A stretch of DNA of 64,000 nt from Ureibacillus thermophilus (GCF_004331915.1 NZ_CP036528.1:758567-822566); one strand, 5' to 3'; positions 1 through 8,150 are shown, counted from the first letter of the stretch. A program made the numbers and translations. Notes: generated from the letters alone by a model not told the origin.

Positions 1-1
1 A

Positions 2-862
2 GTAAGTGCAATCTTGCCGCAAATGGTGCCTGAAGAAAAGTTAACAAAAGTGAATGGTATCAATGGAAGCATTCAAGCCTTTGTCATGTTGATATCACCG
101 ATAATTAGTGCGGCATTGCTTTCTATCATCACATTGGAAATGATGTTTTTTATTGATGTAGTGACAGCTGCTATTGCAGTTTCTACATTATTGTTCTTTT
201 TGAAAATTCCACCTCATCAAAAGGCTTCTGAGAAACAACAAACCAGCTATTTGGAAGATTTTAAAGAAGGCGTTTCTTATATTCACAATCATGTTTTCTT
301 AAAAATGCTGTTTACTTTTTTTGCGATTTTTTTCGTACTGGCAGCACCTGTGTCCTTCCTGACGCCATTGCAAGTTACCCGAGCATTTGGAGGGGATGTA
401 TGGAAGCTTTCAGCCATTGAAATGGCCTTTTCCATTGGCATGATTTTTGGAGGTGCTGTTATCGCTGTATGGGGCGGATTTAGGAATCGAATGTATACCA
501 TGGCATTATCCGGCTGTCTTTTTGCTGTATGTACATTGCTTTTAGGAATTGTGCCAGATTTCTGGGTGTATTGCGGGATTATGGCGGCAGCGGGCGTAAC
601 GATGCCTTTATTTAATACGCCGACTACAGTATTGTTGCAGGAAAAAGTGGAGGGAGATTATTTAGGAAGGGTCTTTGGCGTGTTTAATATGATTTCCACC
701 TCCATGATGCCATTGGGAATGCTCATCTTTGGCCCAATCAGCGATTTTGTGAAAATAGAGTGGCTGTTAATTGGCACAGGTATTGCTATGATTTTGCTCA
801 ATTTTATATTATTAGCAAGCAAAGTGATGGTGGAGGCAGGAAAGCCGGTGGAGAAAACATAA
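2..862 (+). CDS. MFS-type drug exporter, C-terminal part (5' end outside window)
   Basis: The reading frame is open from base 2, so the gene starts upstream of the window; 286 residues are visible. They form about eight hydrophobic membrane segments separated by short charged loops, as in the macrolide/tetracycline efflux branch of the major facilitator superfamily. A glycine-rich helix with a GCLFAVCTLLLG core and the segment PLFNTPTTVLLQEKV are typical of this branch. It would sit in the cytoplasmic membrane and export small molecules with proton exchange (family knowledge). Substrate cannot be told. A strong terminator follows at once, so it ends its transcription unit. Confidence 0.8.
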   Translation, partial: VSAILPQMVPEEKLTKVNGINGSIQAFVMLISPIISAALLSIITLEMMFFIDVVTAAIAVSTLLFFLKIPPHQKASEKQQTSYLEDFKEGVSYIHNHVFLKMLFTFFAIFFVLAAPVSFLTPLQVTRAFGGDVWKLSAIEMAFSIGMIFGGAVIAVWGGFRNRMYTMALSGCLFAVCTLLLGIVPDFWVYCGIMAAAGVTMPLFNTPTTVLLQEKVEGDYLGRVFGVFNMISTSMMPLGMLIFGPISDFVKIEWLLIGTGIAMILLNFILLASKVMVEAGKPVEKT

Positions 863-894
863 AAAAAGCGCGGCATTTTCGCCGCGCTTTTTTT
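861..894 (+). terminator. Rho-independent terminator after the MFS gene
   Basis: A 7-bp GC-rich stem (GCGCGGC/GCCGCGC) with a 6-base loop, flanked by A7 and T7. A group II intron begins two bases after the T run, which is the usual target of group IIC introns. Confidence 0.92.
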
Positions 895-896
895 AT

Positions 897-1735
897 GTGC
901 GCCCGGCATGTACATCAACGATAGGGTGTAAGTCCCGAACCCCGAAGACAGAAGTAGAGGTTAGCTCAACGCAAGGGTGTCCGTGGTGACGCGGAATGTG
1001 AAGGAAGCTGGAGGCAAACTTCCTGTCCGAGGAACACGAACCTCATATAAGGCTAGGGATGATTGAGTGAGTTTGCAAAACAAAACAAAGCTCTTTCTGT
1101 CGAAGGTCATATCGAGTAAATGAGGCGGATAGATGGTGTGAAAGTGCATGTACTTACCCGGGGAGGTCTGGCGGATAGGTGAAGTACGCTTCATAACCTA
1201 CTTAGTGATAAGTAGCTGAACCGTCAGAAGTCAGCAGAGGCATAGTATTAGTTGGTCTAGAACAACTAAGAAGGACCGAACAATGAAGAGAGAATAGCCC
1301 TTGGCATTCAGTGAGTCATGATGAACACAGAAAACGCAGTACCTCACTTGAGGAAGGAAGCGGTGAATCCCGTGGGAGACCTCTTGGTGGGTGGAGTGAC
1401 CACTGGCATAAGAAGACAAGCTAATCACGGAAGGAGAATAACGATGCGTTCGATATGCGGATGAGTGTAACATTTACGTGAAAAGTAAACGAGCAGGACT
1501 TCGCACAATGGCAAGCGTATGAATGGGGAAATACTCGGAAGAGTTATTGGCGTATTTCAAATAGTCCAATATTACACAGAACCCTTGGTAACTCCTATTG
1601 GAGAAACCAAGGGCTGAAAAGTCTTGAAGCTCGTTATGAAAACTTGCGTCAATGATCTTAATTGAACCGCCATATACGGAACCGTATGTACGGTGGTGTG
1701 AGAGGACGGGAGTTAATCGCTCCCTCCTACTCGAT
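897..1735 (+). mobile_element. Group IIC intron remnant (copy A), internally deleted
   Basis: The 5' end GTGCGCCCGGCATG and the downstream domain I text (AACGCAAGGGTGTCCGTGG and GAGGAACACGAAC) match group IIC introns of the Oceanobacillus iheyensis type, recalled from knowledge of that structure. Domain V is recognisable at about 1669-1705 and the element ends CTACTCGAT at 1735. The reverse transcriptase gene is mostly deleted: right after its ATG (about 1442) the sequence jumps to the YADD region and then to the C-terminus. Domain V has an A in place of G in the first arm relative to copy B, which weakens one pair. Insertion directly behind a terminator fits class C targeting. Not able to encode a working maturase. 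Confidence 0.9.
1444..1636 (+). pseudogene. Remnant of group II intron reverse transcriptase/maturase
   Basis: Two out-of-frame pieces of the intron protein are readable. The first reads RYADECNIYVKSKRAGLR, the polymerase active-site region, with YADD changed to YADE. The second reads GNTRKSYWRISNSPILHRT followed by LGNSYWRNQGLKSL and ends at a TGA at 1634-1636; this is the C-terminal X/En-like end typical of these maturases. Everything between the start codon and the active site is missing and at least one frameshift separates the two pieces. Confidence 0.85.
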
Positions 1736-2919
1736 TAATATGCTAAACCATATAATGCTTTGATATGTGATAAATAGCGCACATGACTGGCTTCTTTCAT
1801 TAAAGAAGCAGGCAAGCCTTTTAGAAGGATATTGTTTTGGCCGACTGTTGCGACGCCATCTTTGCGTCCAAGGCTTGCAAGGGTACCAGAGTTCACTGGG
1901 CTGAATTCTTTTAGTTTTTGACCTCTAATTGTTGCATATAGGTTATAACCTGCGCATTCGCCCATTTGCCATGCGTTTTGAGCAGTTGGTGCATATAATG
2001 GACGGCCTCCGCCTTCAGGAAGGGCAACAGAGGCATCCCCAACAACAAATACATCCGGATGGGATTTAGAACGTAAATATTCATCAATGATGGCTTTGCC
2101 GCGGTCGCATTCAAGGCCGGATTCTTGTACGATTGGCAGAGCTGCAACGCCGCCTGTCCATACAAACGTATTAGCTGTAATTGTTGATCCGTCTTTTAAT
2201 GAAATCACATTGCCTTCAACGCCTGTTACAGGTAGGCCAGTCAAGAATTCAACACCACGAGCTTCTAAAGATTTTGTTGCACGTTCAATTAATTCATCAG
2301 GCAATACTGGTAAAATTTTCGGACCAGCTTCAATTAATTTGATTTTTAATTCTTTAGGGTCTACAGCATATTTCGCGCAAATATTTGGTGCGTTATCCAC
2401 GATTTCGCCGACAAGTTCCACACCTGTTAAACCGCCGCCGCCGATAACGATTGTTGCATCCGCTTCGTCTTTTGTTTTTGCATAAGAGGCAATTTTGCTT
2501 TCAATATGATTGTAAATTCTTTTTGCGTCATCCACAGATTTCAATACCATTGAATTTTCTTCCAAGCCTGGAATGCCGAAGAAACCAGTTTGGCTGCCAA
2601 GGGCCACAACTAAGTAATCATAAGAGATGACTGAGCCGTTTGCTAAAAATACTTCTTTATTTTTCACGTTGAATGATTTTACTTCTTGGATTACTGTTTC
2701 AATATCTTTCCCTTTAAATAATTTTTTTAATGGGAAGGAGATTGCTTTTTCAGAAATTGTTCCACCGGCAAGGCGATGCAATTCTGTGATTAATTGGTGG
2801 TCGGGATATTTATTTACAACTGTAATTTTGGCTTCATCTTTATTTGCATATTTCCGCAATGTTAAGGCAGTTAAGACACCACCATAGCCAGCACCTAAGA
2901 TGACGATGTGTTTTGACAT
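1735..2919 (-). CDS. ndh: Type II NADH dehydrogenase (NDH-2)
   Basis: Single-subunit, non-proton-pumping NADH:menaquinone oxidoreductase of the respiratory chain, bound to the inner face of the membrane. 394 residues, the normal length. FAD-binding GAGYGG lies at residues 8-13, a second Rossmann motif IGGGGLTGVE at about 158-167 binds NADH, and VVGDAS near 295 is the second FAD contact. The C-terminal basic/hydrophobic helix (LSHIKALYGLAY) would anchor it to the membrane. It follows a YjlC-like gene by 43 bp, the same order as the B. subtilis yjlC-ndh operon, which is controlled by the redox sensor Rex. The stop codon touches the 3' end of intron copy A, so its own terminator, if it had one, is displaced. 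Confidence 0.94.
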   Translation of the reverse strand: MSKHIVILGAGYGGVLTALTLRKYANKDEAKITVVNKYPDHQLITELHRLAGGTISEKAISFPLKKLFKGKDIETVIQEVKSFNVKNKEVFLANGSVISYDYLVVALGSQTGFFGIPGLEENSMVLKSVDDAKRIYNHIESKIASYAKTKDEADATIVIGGGGLTGVELVGEIVDNAPNICAKYAVDPKELKIKLIEAGPKILPVLPDELIERATKSLEARGVEFLTGLPVTGVEGNVISLKDGSTITANTFVWTGGVAALPIVQESGLECDRGKAIIDEYLRSKSHPDVFVVGDASVALPEGGGRPLYAPTAQNAWQMGECAGYNLYATIRGQKLKEFSPVNSGTLASLGRKDGVATVGQNNILLKGLPASLMKEASHVRYLSHIKALYGLAY

Positions 2920-2962
2920 AGTATTCCTCCGTCCTTACATTATTAAATAACAAACCATTCAA

Positions 2963-3385
2963 TTATTGATTTTTGCGTTCAGCTGATACTTCTAAAAAGG
3001 CGTTTGCAAAGCGTAAAAGTTTTTGTACTTCAGGATTTTTTAACAATTTCAATACGCCGAATAAACCGATTGCTTCCGTAGATTCTTCAGCGCGATCTTT
3101 CGCTTCAATAGCAGTTTGCGCCAAGCCTTTTACAGTGCTAATTACAGGTTCGGAAACTTCTTTAATTGCGTTCACTGTATCGCTTTTTAATACCTCATCT
3201 GTTGCTACCTGCTGTGCTAAATCGTATGCTTTTGTAAGAAGTCCAACAACTTCAGCAAGTTTTGGGAGTTGTTCAACTAAATATGTCAAGGACTCTTGCA
3301 CTTCAGGTTTTAATAATTGATCCAGCAAATCTTGCTGCTCTTTGCTAACAGAGGACTGAACTTGATTCACTAATTCTTCTGACAT
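2963..3385 (-). CDS. yjlC: YjlC-like DUF1641 protein
   Basis: 140 residues, rich in Leu, Ala, Lys and Glu and probably all helical, with the DUF1641 signature segment GLFGVLKLLKNPEVQKLL near residues 108-125. Function unknown. It is the first gene of a two-gene operon with ndh, as in B. subtilis, which suggests a link to NADH dehydrogenase use. I chose the ATG at 3385 because AAGGAG lies 7 bases in front of it; the ATG two codons upstream overlaps that site. A Rex-like box lies 60 bp upstream. Confidence 0.85.
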   Translation of the reverse strand: MSEELVNQVQSSVSKEQQDLLDQLLKPEVQESLTYLVEQLPKLAEVVGLLTKAYDLAQQVATDEVLKSDTVNAIKEVSEPVISTVKGLAQTAIEAKDRAEESTEAIGLFGVLKLLKNPEVQKLLRFANAFLEVSAERKNQ

Positions 3386-3445
3386 ACCCATTCTCCTTTA
3401 CTTATCTTTGTTCCCACAACATGGGAAGAAAAAAACTCAACAACT

Positions 3446-3463
3446 ATGTGAAACATTTAACAA
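3446..3463 (-). promoter_or_regulatory. Probable Rex operator of yjlC-ndh
   Basis: On the minus strand it reads TTGTTAAATGTTTCACAT, which differs from the known Rex consensus TTGTGAAN4TTCACAA at two positions. Rex senses NADH/NAD+ and represses respiratory genes including ndh in Gram-positives. The region from here to about 3785 is AT-rich and holds nothing else I can support. Confidence 0.7.
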
Positions 3464-3785
3464 AGTTAACTATAGTTTAAATATAATACAAATATCCTTT
3501 AAATCAAAGTACTGTTTTTATTGTCAAACATATGATTATAAATCCATCAAATTGAAAGCGTTTTCCATTTTTTATCATTTATTTATTAAATGGGGAAATT
3601 ACCGCTTTTTGAATTGCTCTAAAATTTTGACAAAACTATTACGAAATTGTTGAGTTTTTTTGAATTCTTTTTCCAATAATTGAATTATACGCTTTCTCTA
3701 ATTTATTTTCTAATATTATTTTGCTTTTTGTTATTATAAATTGATAAAAAAATAATATTTTTTATTATTATGTTGTTGAAAATGG

Positions 3786-3975
3786 AAAAGGGGCTGTCCA
3801 GAAAGTCGAACACTTTCGGAAACAGCCTTACTTCTTATAGTAATATGCTCTTAAAAACTTTCCCTGCGGTGGTTACAAAACGCGCCTCCTCGTCGCAATT
3901 TATCTGCGGCAAAAACTCTAGCTACAGCCGCAAAGGGGGTGTCTCAAAATGACTTTTCAGACGCCCTCTTTTTAT
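3786..3975. repeat. Dispersed intergenic hairpin repeat, copy 1
   Basis: An element of roughly 160-190 bp with a hairpin at each end. The left hairpin is at 3790-3828 (GGCTGT...ACAGCC with an inner AAAGT/ACTTT stem). The right hairpin is at about 3935-3974 (GGGGGTGTCT/CAGACGCCCTC) and works as the terminator of bpsB on the minus strand. The middle part (GGTGGTTACAAAACGCGCC and CCTCGTCGCAAT) matches a second copy at 47585-47748. It runs into the 3' end of bpsB and supplies its last codons. Confidence 0.75.
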
Positions 3976-4498
3976 GAAATGTATATTCTCCATTGGTCGC
4001 TTCTGTTAATGCTTTTTCTTCAAGTGGAATACGTATGGACAATATGATAAAATTTAAAGCTGTGAAAAAAAGGGCTGTGATATAAGCTTGAAACATCATA
4101 GGCAGTAGAACAATTTCGCAGCATACGACAATATAATTTGGATGTTTAAAGAAAGCATAGGGACCTGTCTTTACGATTTTTGCTCCTGGGAGGACGATAA
4201 TTTTTGTATTCCAAAACATTCCTAATGAAATTAGACACCAAATTCTTAAAGCTTGGACTAATAAAAAAATGAAAAATAAATAGATGAAATATGGAGATAG
4301 GGAACGCTGAAATAACATGAATTCAGCAATAAGACTAATGAAAAAACTAACATGGAGCAAAATCATGAATGGGTAATGAAAAGCCCCCACCTCATAAGCG
4401 CCAAGTTGTTTCATATGTCTTTCGTTGCGTTTGGCAATGATTAATTCGATGATTCTTTGCATGATGACAAAAGATATAATGAAAATAAAAATTTTCAA
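3944..4498 (-). CDS. bpsB: Alkylpyrone/alkylresorcinol O-methyltransferase, ICMT family (BpsB/YpbQ)
   Basis: 184 residues with four to five membrane helices and the isoprenylcysteine-carboxyl-methyltransferase-like signature FKHPNYIVVCCEI near residue 130. In B. subtilis the homologue methylates the pyrones made by BpsA (established). I start it at TTG 4498: it is one base after the bpsA stop and has GGAGGG inside the end of bpsA. A longer frame overlapping bpsA exists but its extra residues do not look like the family. The final ten residues (KKRASEKSF region) are encoded by the hairpin repeat that follows, so the natural C-terminus appears to be replaced. Confidence 0.82.
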   Translation of the reverse strand: MKIFIFIISFVIMQRIIELIIAKRNERHMKQLGAYEVGAFHYPFMILLHVSFFISLIAEFMLFQRSLSPYFIYLFFIFLLVQALRIWCLISLGMFWNTKIIVLPGAKIVKTGPYAFFKHPNYIVVCCEIVLLPMMFQAYITALFFTALNFIILSIRIPLEEKALTEATNGEYTFHKKRASEKSF

Positions 4499-4499
4499 T

Positions 4500-5582
4500 T
4501 TACTCCCTCCATTGCAGCAATACCGATTCCCCGCTAAATCCTGGCCCAAGGGCTACCAATAAACCGTAAGAACCCCCTTTCTTGATTCTTTTCATATATT
4601 CATCCAACACATACAGTACCGTCGGCGAAGACATATTGCCGTTTTCTTGAAGAACTTTTCGGGAAAGCTTGATATGTTGGTCGCTTAGATTCAACGCTTC
4701 TTTGTAGGCTAACAACACTTTTTTGCCGCCGGGATGGGCAATAAAATGTTCCAAATCCTTTATTGATAGCCCAACTTCCTCGAAAAATGATTCAATAAAT
4801 GGGCCTAGCCATTTGGAAATAATGGTAGGGATGCTTTTTGAAAAAATGACATGAAGACCATCATTTTTGATATCCCAGCCCATGACGTCCTCAGAGTCGG
4901 GCATCCATTTAGAAGCCGTTCTTATAATAGAAGGAACCATTTTTTGATTTTCCACATTGGCTTCATCGCCGCATACAAGGGCGCAAGCAACGCCATCTGC
5001 AAATAGGGAAGCCCCCACTAAATTGCTTTTGGAAAAATCGTTCCGTTGAAAAGTCAGACTGCATAATTCAACGCACACAACGAGCACTTTTTCTTTCGGA
5101 TGGGCAAGGCAATAATCATAGGCTCTGCTAATGCCTGATGCTCCACCGACGCATCCAAGCCCCCAGATGGGCAACCGTTTGATTCGGTCGGAAAATGTAA
5201 GTTGATTCATAATTCGTGCATCAATGCTTGGTGTGGAGATGCCGGTGCTGGATACAAAGAAAATGGCATCAATTTCTTCTGTAGAAATCGGCCTTTTTAA
5301 ATACATTTCATTTTGGAGGCATTTTTGGATAGCTTTTACGCTATAATCCACAGCTAATTGAATGTATAATTGATTGCGTTCTTCAAAGGTATGCTCTTCT
5401 TTATGCCATTCAAGGGGCACACAAAAATGCCGCTTCTCAATCTCCCCATTCTCAAACACTTTTAATAGCCGATTTAATTGAGGAATATTGTTTTGAAATA
5501 TTGTTTTAGTAAATTGCTCAATTTCTTGTTGATGCAGTGTATAAGGTGGTTGATACTTGCTAACAGAAACAATTTTAGGCAT
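4500..5582 (-). CDS. bpsA: Type III polyketide synthase (chalcone synthase-like, BpsA)
   Basis: 360 residues, the family length. The catalytic triad is visible: Cys144 in GLGCVGGASG, His283 in IAHPGGKKV and Asn316 in NGNMSSPTV. These enzymes extend fatty acyl-CoA starters with malonyl-CoA and make alkylpyrones or resorcinols that enter the membrane. The partner methyltransferase gene follows after one base, so both are co-translated. Start ATG is preceded by a GGAAGAG site. Intact and confidently assigned to family; the exact product in this organism is inference from B. subtilis. Confidence 0.93.
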   Translation of the reverse strand: MPKIVSVSKYQPPYTLHQQEIEQFTKTIFQNNIPQLNRLLKVFENGEIEKRHFCVPLEWHKEEHTFEERNQLYIQLAVDYSVKAIQKCLQNEMYLKRPISTEEIDAIFFVSSTGISTPSIDARIMNQLTFSDRIKRLPIWGLGCVGGASGISRAYDYCLAHPKEKVLVVCVELCSLTFQRNDFSKSNLVGASLFADGVACALVCGDEANVENQKMVPSIIRTASKWMPDSEDVMGWDIKNDGLHVIFSKSIPTIISKWLGPFIESFFEEVGLSIKDLEHFIAHPGGKKVLLAYKEALNLSDQHIKLSRKVLQENGNMSSPTVLYVLDEYMKRIKKGGSYGLLVALGPGFSGESVLLQWRE

Positions 5583-5641
5583 TGCTGCTCTTCCTTTTTT
5601 CTATTAGCATCCCCCACAGATTTTTAAGTATGCATAAAATG

Positions 5642-6322
5642 TCACTTCCAATTTCCGCTCTGTTTATCATTTAAAGAGAAAGTTTTTTGCAATAATTCCA
5701 AATAAAGGATAAAGTATTCAATGCAATCTTTTACCAGTTCGGTGAAAGTAGAGAATTCCGGCCCCTTTTGATAATGCAAATAGTCGTTCTTTAATACTTC
5801 CAACAATTTTTTGGAGAATAAATGAATGTTAGTAGAATGGAATTTTTCTAAACATTGAATGAGACTGCTGAATAGCACGGTATCCTCTGAATCAGGATGT
5901 TCGATAATGGCTATATCTTTTACAAGCACTTCAAGGGATTTAATATAACCGAAAAAGGCAAGATCATCATGGCCATGCAAATCGGCTTGAACCGATTGAG
6001 TATATAGATTTTGAAATTTTTTTGATGTGTTTTGAATTAACGTTTCGTTGCGGAAAGTATATTCTGGAATCGTTAATATATATTGATTTTGGGCATTGCT
6101 TAATTTTTCAGAATGGTTGATGACAAAATAGTCCTTTCTGCAAGATGGGCAAACAAAAGATAATGCATGAATGTGAAAATTTTTATTTTCAAAGTGATGA
6201 GTATTTTCAAGGGTTGGGTGTATATCTAGATTGCAATGAGGACATTTATTCAAAATTATGTATTCACGGTTGTCATACAGATATTTAATTTTTGTCAGTT
6301 TTTTCTCCTTTTTTTTTATCAT
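5642..6322 (-). CDS. Hypothetical zinc-ribbon protein, DUF4145-like
   Basis: 226 residues if started at ATG 6322, which has AAAGGAGA eight bases upstream; longer versions lack a ribosome site. The N-terminal third has a basic stretch and then two Cys pairs (CPHC near 27 and CPSC near 60) that should bind zinc. The C-terminal two thirds are helical, with a segment (FFGYIKSLEVLVKDI) that resembles DUF4145 proteins, often found near restriction or stress genes. No function can be assigned. It stands alone between bpsA and the MerR gene, with a shared terminator upstream. Confidence 0.65.
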   Translation of the reverse strand: MIKKKEKKLTKIKYLYDNREYIILNKCPHCNLDIHPTLENTHHFENKNFHIHALSFVCPSCRKDYFVINHSEKLSNAQNQYILTIPEYTFRNETLIQNTSKKFQNLYTQSVQADLHGHDDLAFFGYIKSLEVLVKDIAIIEHPDSEDTVLFSSLIQCLEKFHSTNIHLFSKKLLEVLKNDYLHYQKGPEFSTFTELVKDCIEYFILYLELLQKTFSLNDKQSGNWK

Positions 6323-6412
6323 TCGACAAATCTCCTTTATGCGATTAATAGGCATAAATTTCTTTAGATATAATTTCCATTTTAATAAGAAATTATTCAA
6401 AATTTGTATAAA

Positions 6413-6449
6413 GTGGAAAAGCCACCCGAATTGTTCGAGCGGCTTTTCG
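6413..6449. terminator. Bidirectional terminator
   Basis: AAAAGCC/GGCTTTT outer stem and CGAA/TTCG inner stem. It ends the minus-strand MerR gene. Confidence 0.7.
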
Positions 6450-6454
6450 AATGT

Positions 6455-7216
6455 TTAATTATTGTTTAAATAATGGACGACGGCATCTCTTAAAAATTCT
6501 GCTGCCCCTTCGCCTTTTTTGTCGTAATATGCTCTAAAGCGTTCATCTGCTACATACATTTCCACAAGTCCTTGATGAGCCTCTTTTGAATAAGAAGACC
6601 AAGTGTAAGTGAGCCATTGTTTATGTTTTGCGGCCAGTTCCCGGGCAAGAGGGGAAGCAGGGTCACCCGTTCTCTTAGCCTTATCCAACAGATTAAGAAT
6701 TTCTTCTGCCAGTTGTTTGAATGCCTCAAAATCTTCTTTTGACATATTGCGGAATTTATTATTGGACCCGTTGACTGCATCGTCGCCGTACTTTTGACGG
6801 ATTTCTCCGCCGTATTTTTGTTCATTTTCTTCTATTAACCGCTCTTTGAAAGCTTCAAATTTTTCTTCATTATTCATTGTCATCTCTCCTTTTTCATGGG
6901 CGATTGTTTTTTTCACAGAATCAATCAATTTGTCCAGTCGGAATCTCTTTTTCATCAGCTGTGCCAAATGGCTTTCCAAAGCTTTGATTGAATCAAAGTT
7001 TGGGTCATTCATAATGGAAAGAATTGTTTCAATGCTGACGCCCAATTCCCGGAAGAATAAAATTTGTTGCAACCGGTCGACTTCTTCTTGGCCATAAATC
7101 CGGTAGCCGGAGCTGTTGATTCTTTTTGGTTTCAATAAATTGATTTCATCGTAGTATCGCAACGTTCTTGTGCTGATTCCTGCTAATTTCGCTAATTGGC
7201 TGATTGTGTATTCCAT
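6455..7216 (-). CDS. MerR-family multidrug-sensing regulator with TipAS domain (Mta/TipA-like)
   Basis: 253 residues. An N-terminal MerR winged helix (residues 1-70, with SQLAKLAGISTRTLRYYDEI) is followed by a long coiled coil and a C-terminal TipAS ligand-binding domain (about 135-250). Proteins of this build bind hydrophobic or thiopeptide drugs and activate promoters with over-long spacers (known of the family). Start at ATG 7216, with GGAGGG upstream; a longer reading would put the ribosome site inside the gene. Its own promoter has the 19-bp spacer expected for MerR control, so it is probably autoregulated. No efflux gene lies next to it. Confidence 0.88.
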   Translation of the reverse strand: MEYTISQLAKLAGISTRTLRYYDEINLLKPKRINSSGYRIYGQEEVDRLQQILFFRELGVSIETILSIMNDPNFDSIKALESHLAQLMKKRFRLDKLIDSVKKTIAHEKGEMTMNNEEKFEAFKERLIEENEQKYGGEIRQKYGDDAVNGSNNKFRNMSKEDFEAFKQLAEEILNLLDKAKRTGDPASPLARELAAKHKQWLTYTWSSYSKEAHQGLVEMYVADERFRAYYDKKGEGAAEFLRDAVVHYLNNN

Positions 7217-7238
7217 TGAAAGCCCTCCTGATAATCTC

Positions 7239-7269
7239 ATCATAAAGGTTAACGTAACGTGAAGGTCAA
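7239..7269 (-). promoter_or_regulatory. MerR-type promoter with 19-bp spacer
   Basis: Minus strand: -35 TTGACC at 7269-7264, -10 TATGAT at 7244-7239, spacer of exactly 19 bp. The spacer carries an imperfect dyad, ACCTTCACGT T ACGTTAACCT, the place where MerR proteins bind. Confidence 0.75.
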
Positions 7270-7361
7270 TAGAAAAATCAAAATAATGAAGAAAAAGTGG
7301 CTACAAAATTCAGCATGGATTATATTTAAATTTGAAGTGAAGGAATGAAAGGTTGTCGAAA

Positions 7362-7997
7362 ATGGAAAATAAAGATTTAAAAATTGTGAAGCAGCCAAAA
7401 TATCAAAAGATTGCCGCCGATATCGCCTCCAAAATTGTAGAAGGCAAATATACCATTGGTGAAAAAATTTACGCCAGATCTTCCCTTGCAAGCCAGTACG
7501 GGGTTTCAGCGGAGACGGCAAGAAGAGCAATCGCTGTTCTTCAGGATTTGGAGATTGTGGAAGCGACAAAGGGCAGCGGTGTTGTCATCAAGTCTTACGA
7601 AAAAGCGGCAAATTTTATTAAACAATTTTTGGATGTCGAATCCATTCATCAAATTCAGTTGGAGATGTTTGAAAGCATTGATCGGCAAAAAGAAGAGCTG
7701 GAAAAGTTGAAAGAGATTACCGAAAGATTGGTCAGCCGTACGGAACGATTTCGTTCAATCAATCCTTTTGTTCCTTTCCATATTGAAATAAAAGGGGATT
7801 CTCCGTACTTGTCCAAGACCATTGGGGAAATCAATTTTTGGCACCACACAATGGCAACCATTGTCGGTATTCGAAGAGGAGAAGAATTGATCATTTCACC
7901 GGGACCCTATGCAACCATTGAAATGGATGATGTAATCTACTTTATTGGTAATGACGAATCCTTGGAAAGGGTTCAAAAATTTCTATTTCCTAATTAA
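7362..7997 (+). CDS. BusR-type GntR/RCK_C osmoregulator (probable c-di-AMP sensor)
   Basis: 211 residues. A GntR winged helix lies at about 10-70 (SSLASQYGVSAETARRAI), a coiled coil at 85-125, and an RCK_C/TrkA-C domain at about 130-211. This is the build of BusR from Lactococcus and Streptococcus, which binds c-di-AMP through RCK_C and then represses the betaine transporter busAB (established). Here the next operon downstream is the betaine transporter opuA, so the same role is very likely. Start ATG 7362 is preceded by AAAGG; a TTG three codons upstream is an alternative. It has its own terminator and so is separately transcribed. Confidence 0.85.
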   Translation: MENKDLKIVKQPKYQKIAADIASKIVEGKYTIGEKIYARSSLASQYGVSAETARRAIAVLQDLEIVEATKGSGVVIKSYEKAANFIKQFLDVESIHQIQLEMFESIDRQKEELEKLKEITERLVSRTERFRSINPFVPFHIEIKGDSPYLSKTIGEINFWHHTMATIVGIRRGEELIISPGPYATIEMDDVIYFIGNDESLERVQKFLFPN

Positions 7998-8002
7998 TCA
8001 GG

Positions 8003-8042
8003 GCTTACAAAAGCAAATTTGAGCTTTTGTGAGCCTTTTCTA
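8003..8042 (+). terminator. Terminator after the BusR-type gene
   Basis: Stem GGCTTACAAAAGC / GCTTTTGTGAGCC with one mismatch, followed by TTTTCTATT. Confidence 0.85.
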
Positions 8043-8073
8043 TTAATTTTTAGCAGATTTTGAGAGTGGTAAT

Positions 8074-8117
8074 TTGACTAAAGTAACAACTTATTGTTAT
8101 TATAGAGTTGTTACTTT
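8074..8117 (+). promoter_or_regulatory. opuA promoter with BusR-like operator
   Basis: -35 TTGACT at 8074-8079 and a -10-like TTATTA at 8097-8102, 17 bp apart. A perfect 12-bp inverted repeat, AAAGTAACAACT (8080-8091) and AGTTGTTACTTT (8106-8117), brackets the -10. A repressor bound to both arms would block RNA polymerase. Confidence 0.75.
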
Positions 8118-8150
8118 TTCCCGTAGCTGGTTTGCTGAGAGGTGATGAAC

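Noticed and set aside
961-1473. Minus-strand open frames inside intron copy A (and 54635-54961 inside copy C)
   Set aside because: They are antisense to conserved intron RNA and have no ribosome site; the same text occurs in both copies because of the intron, not because of a gene.
2087-2887. Long plus-strand frames opposite ndh
   Set aside because: Shadow frames; ndh has full motifs and codon use on the other strand.
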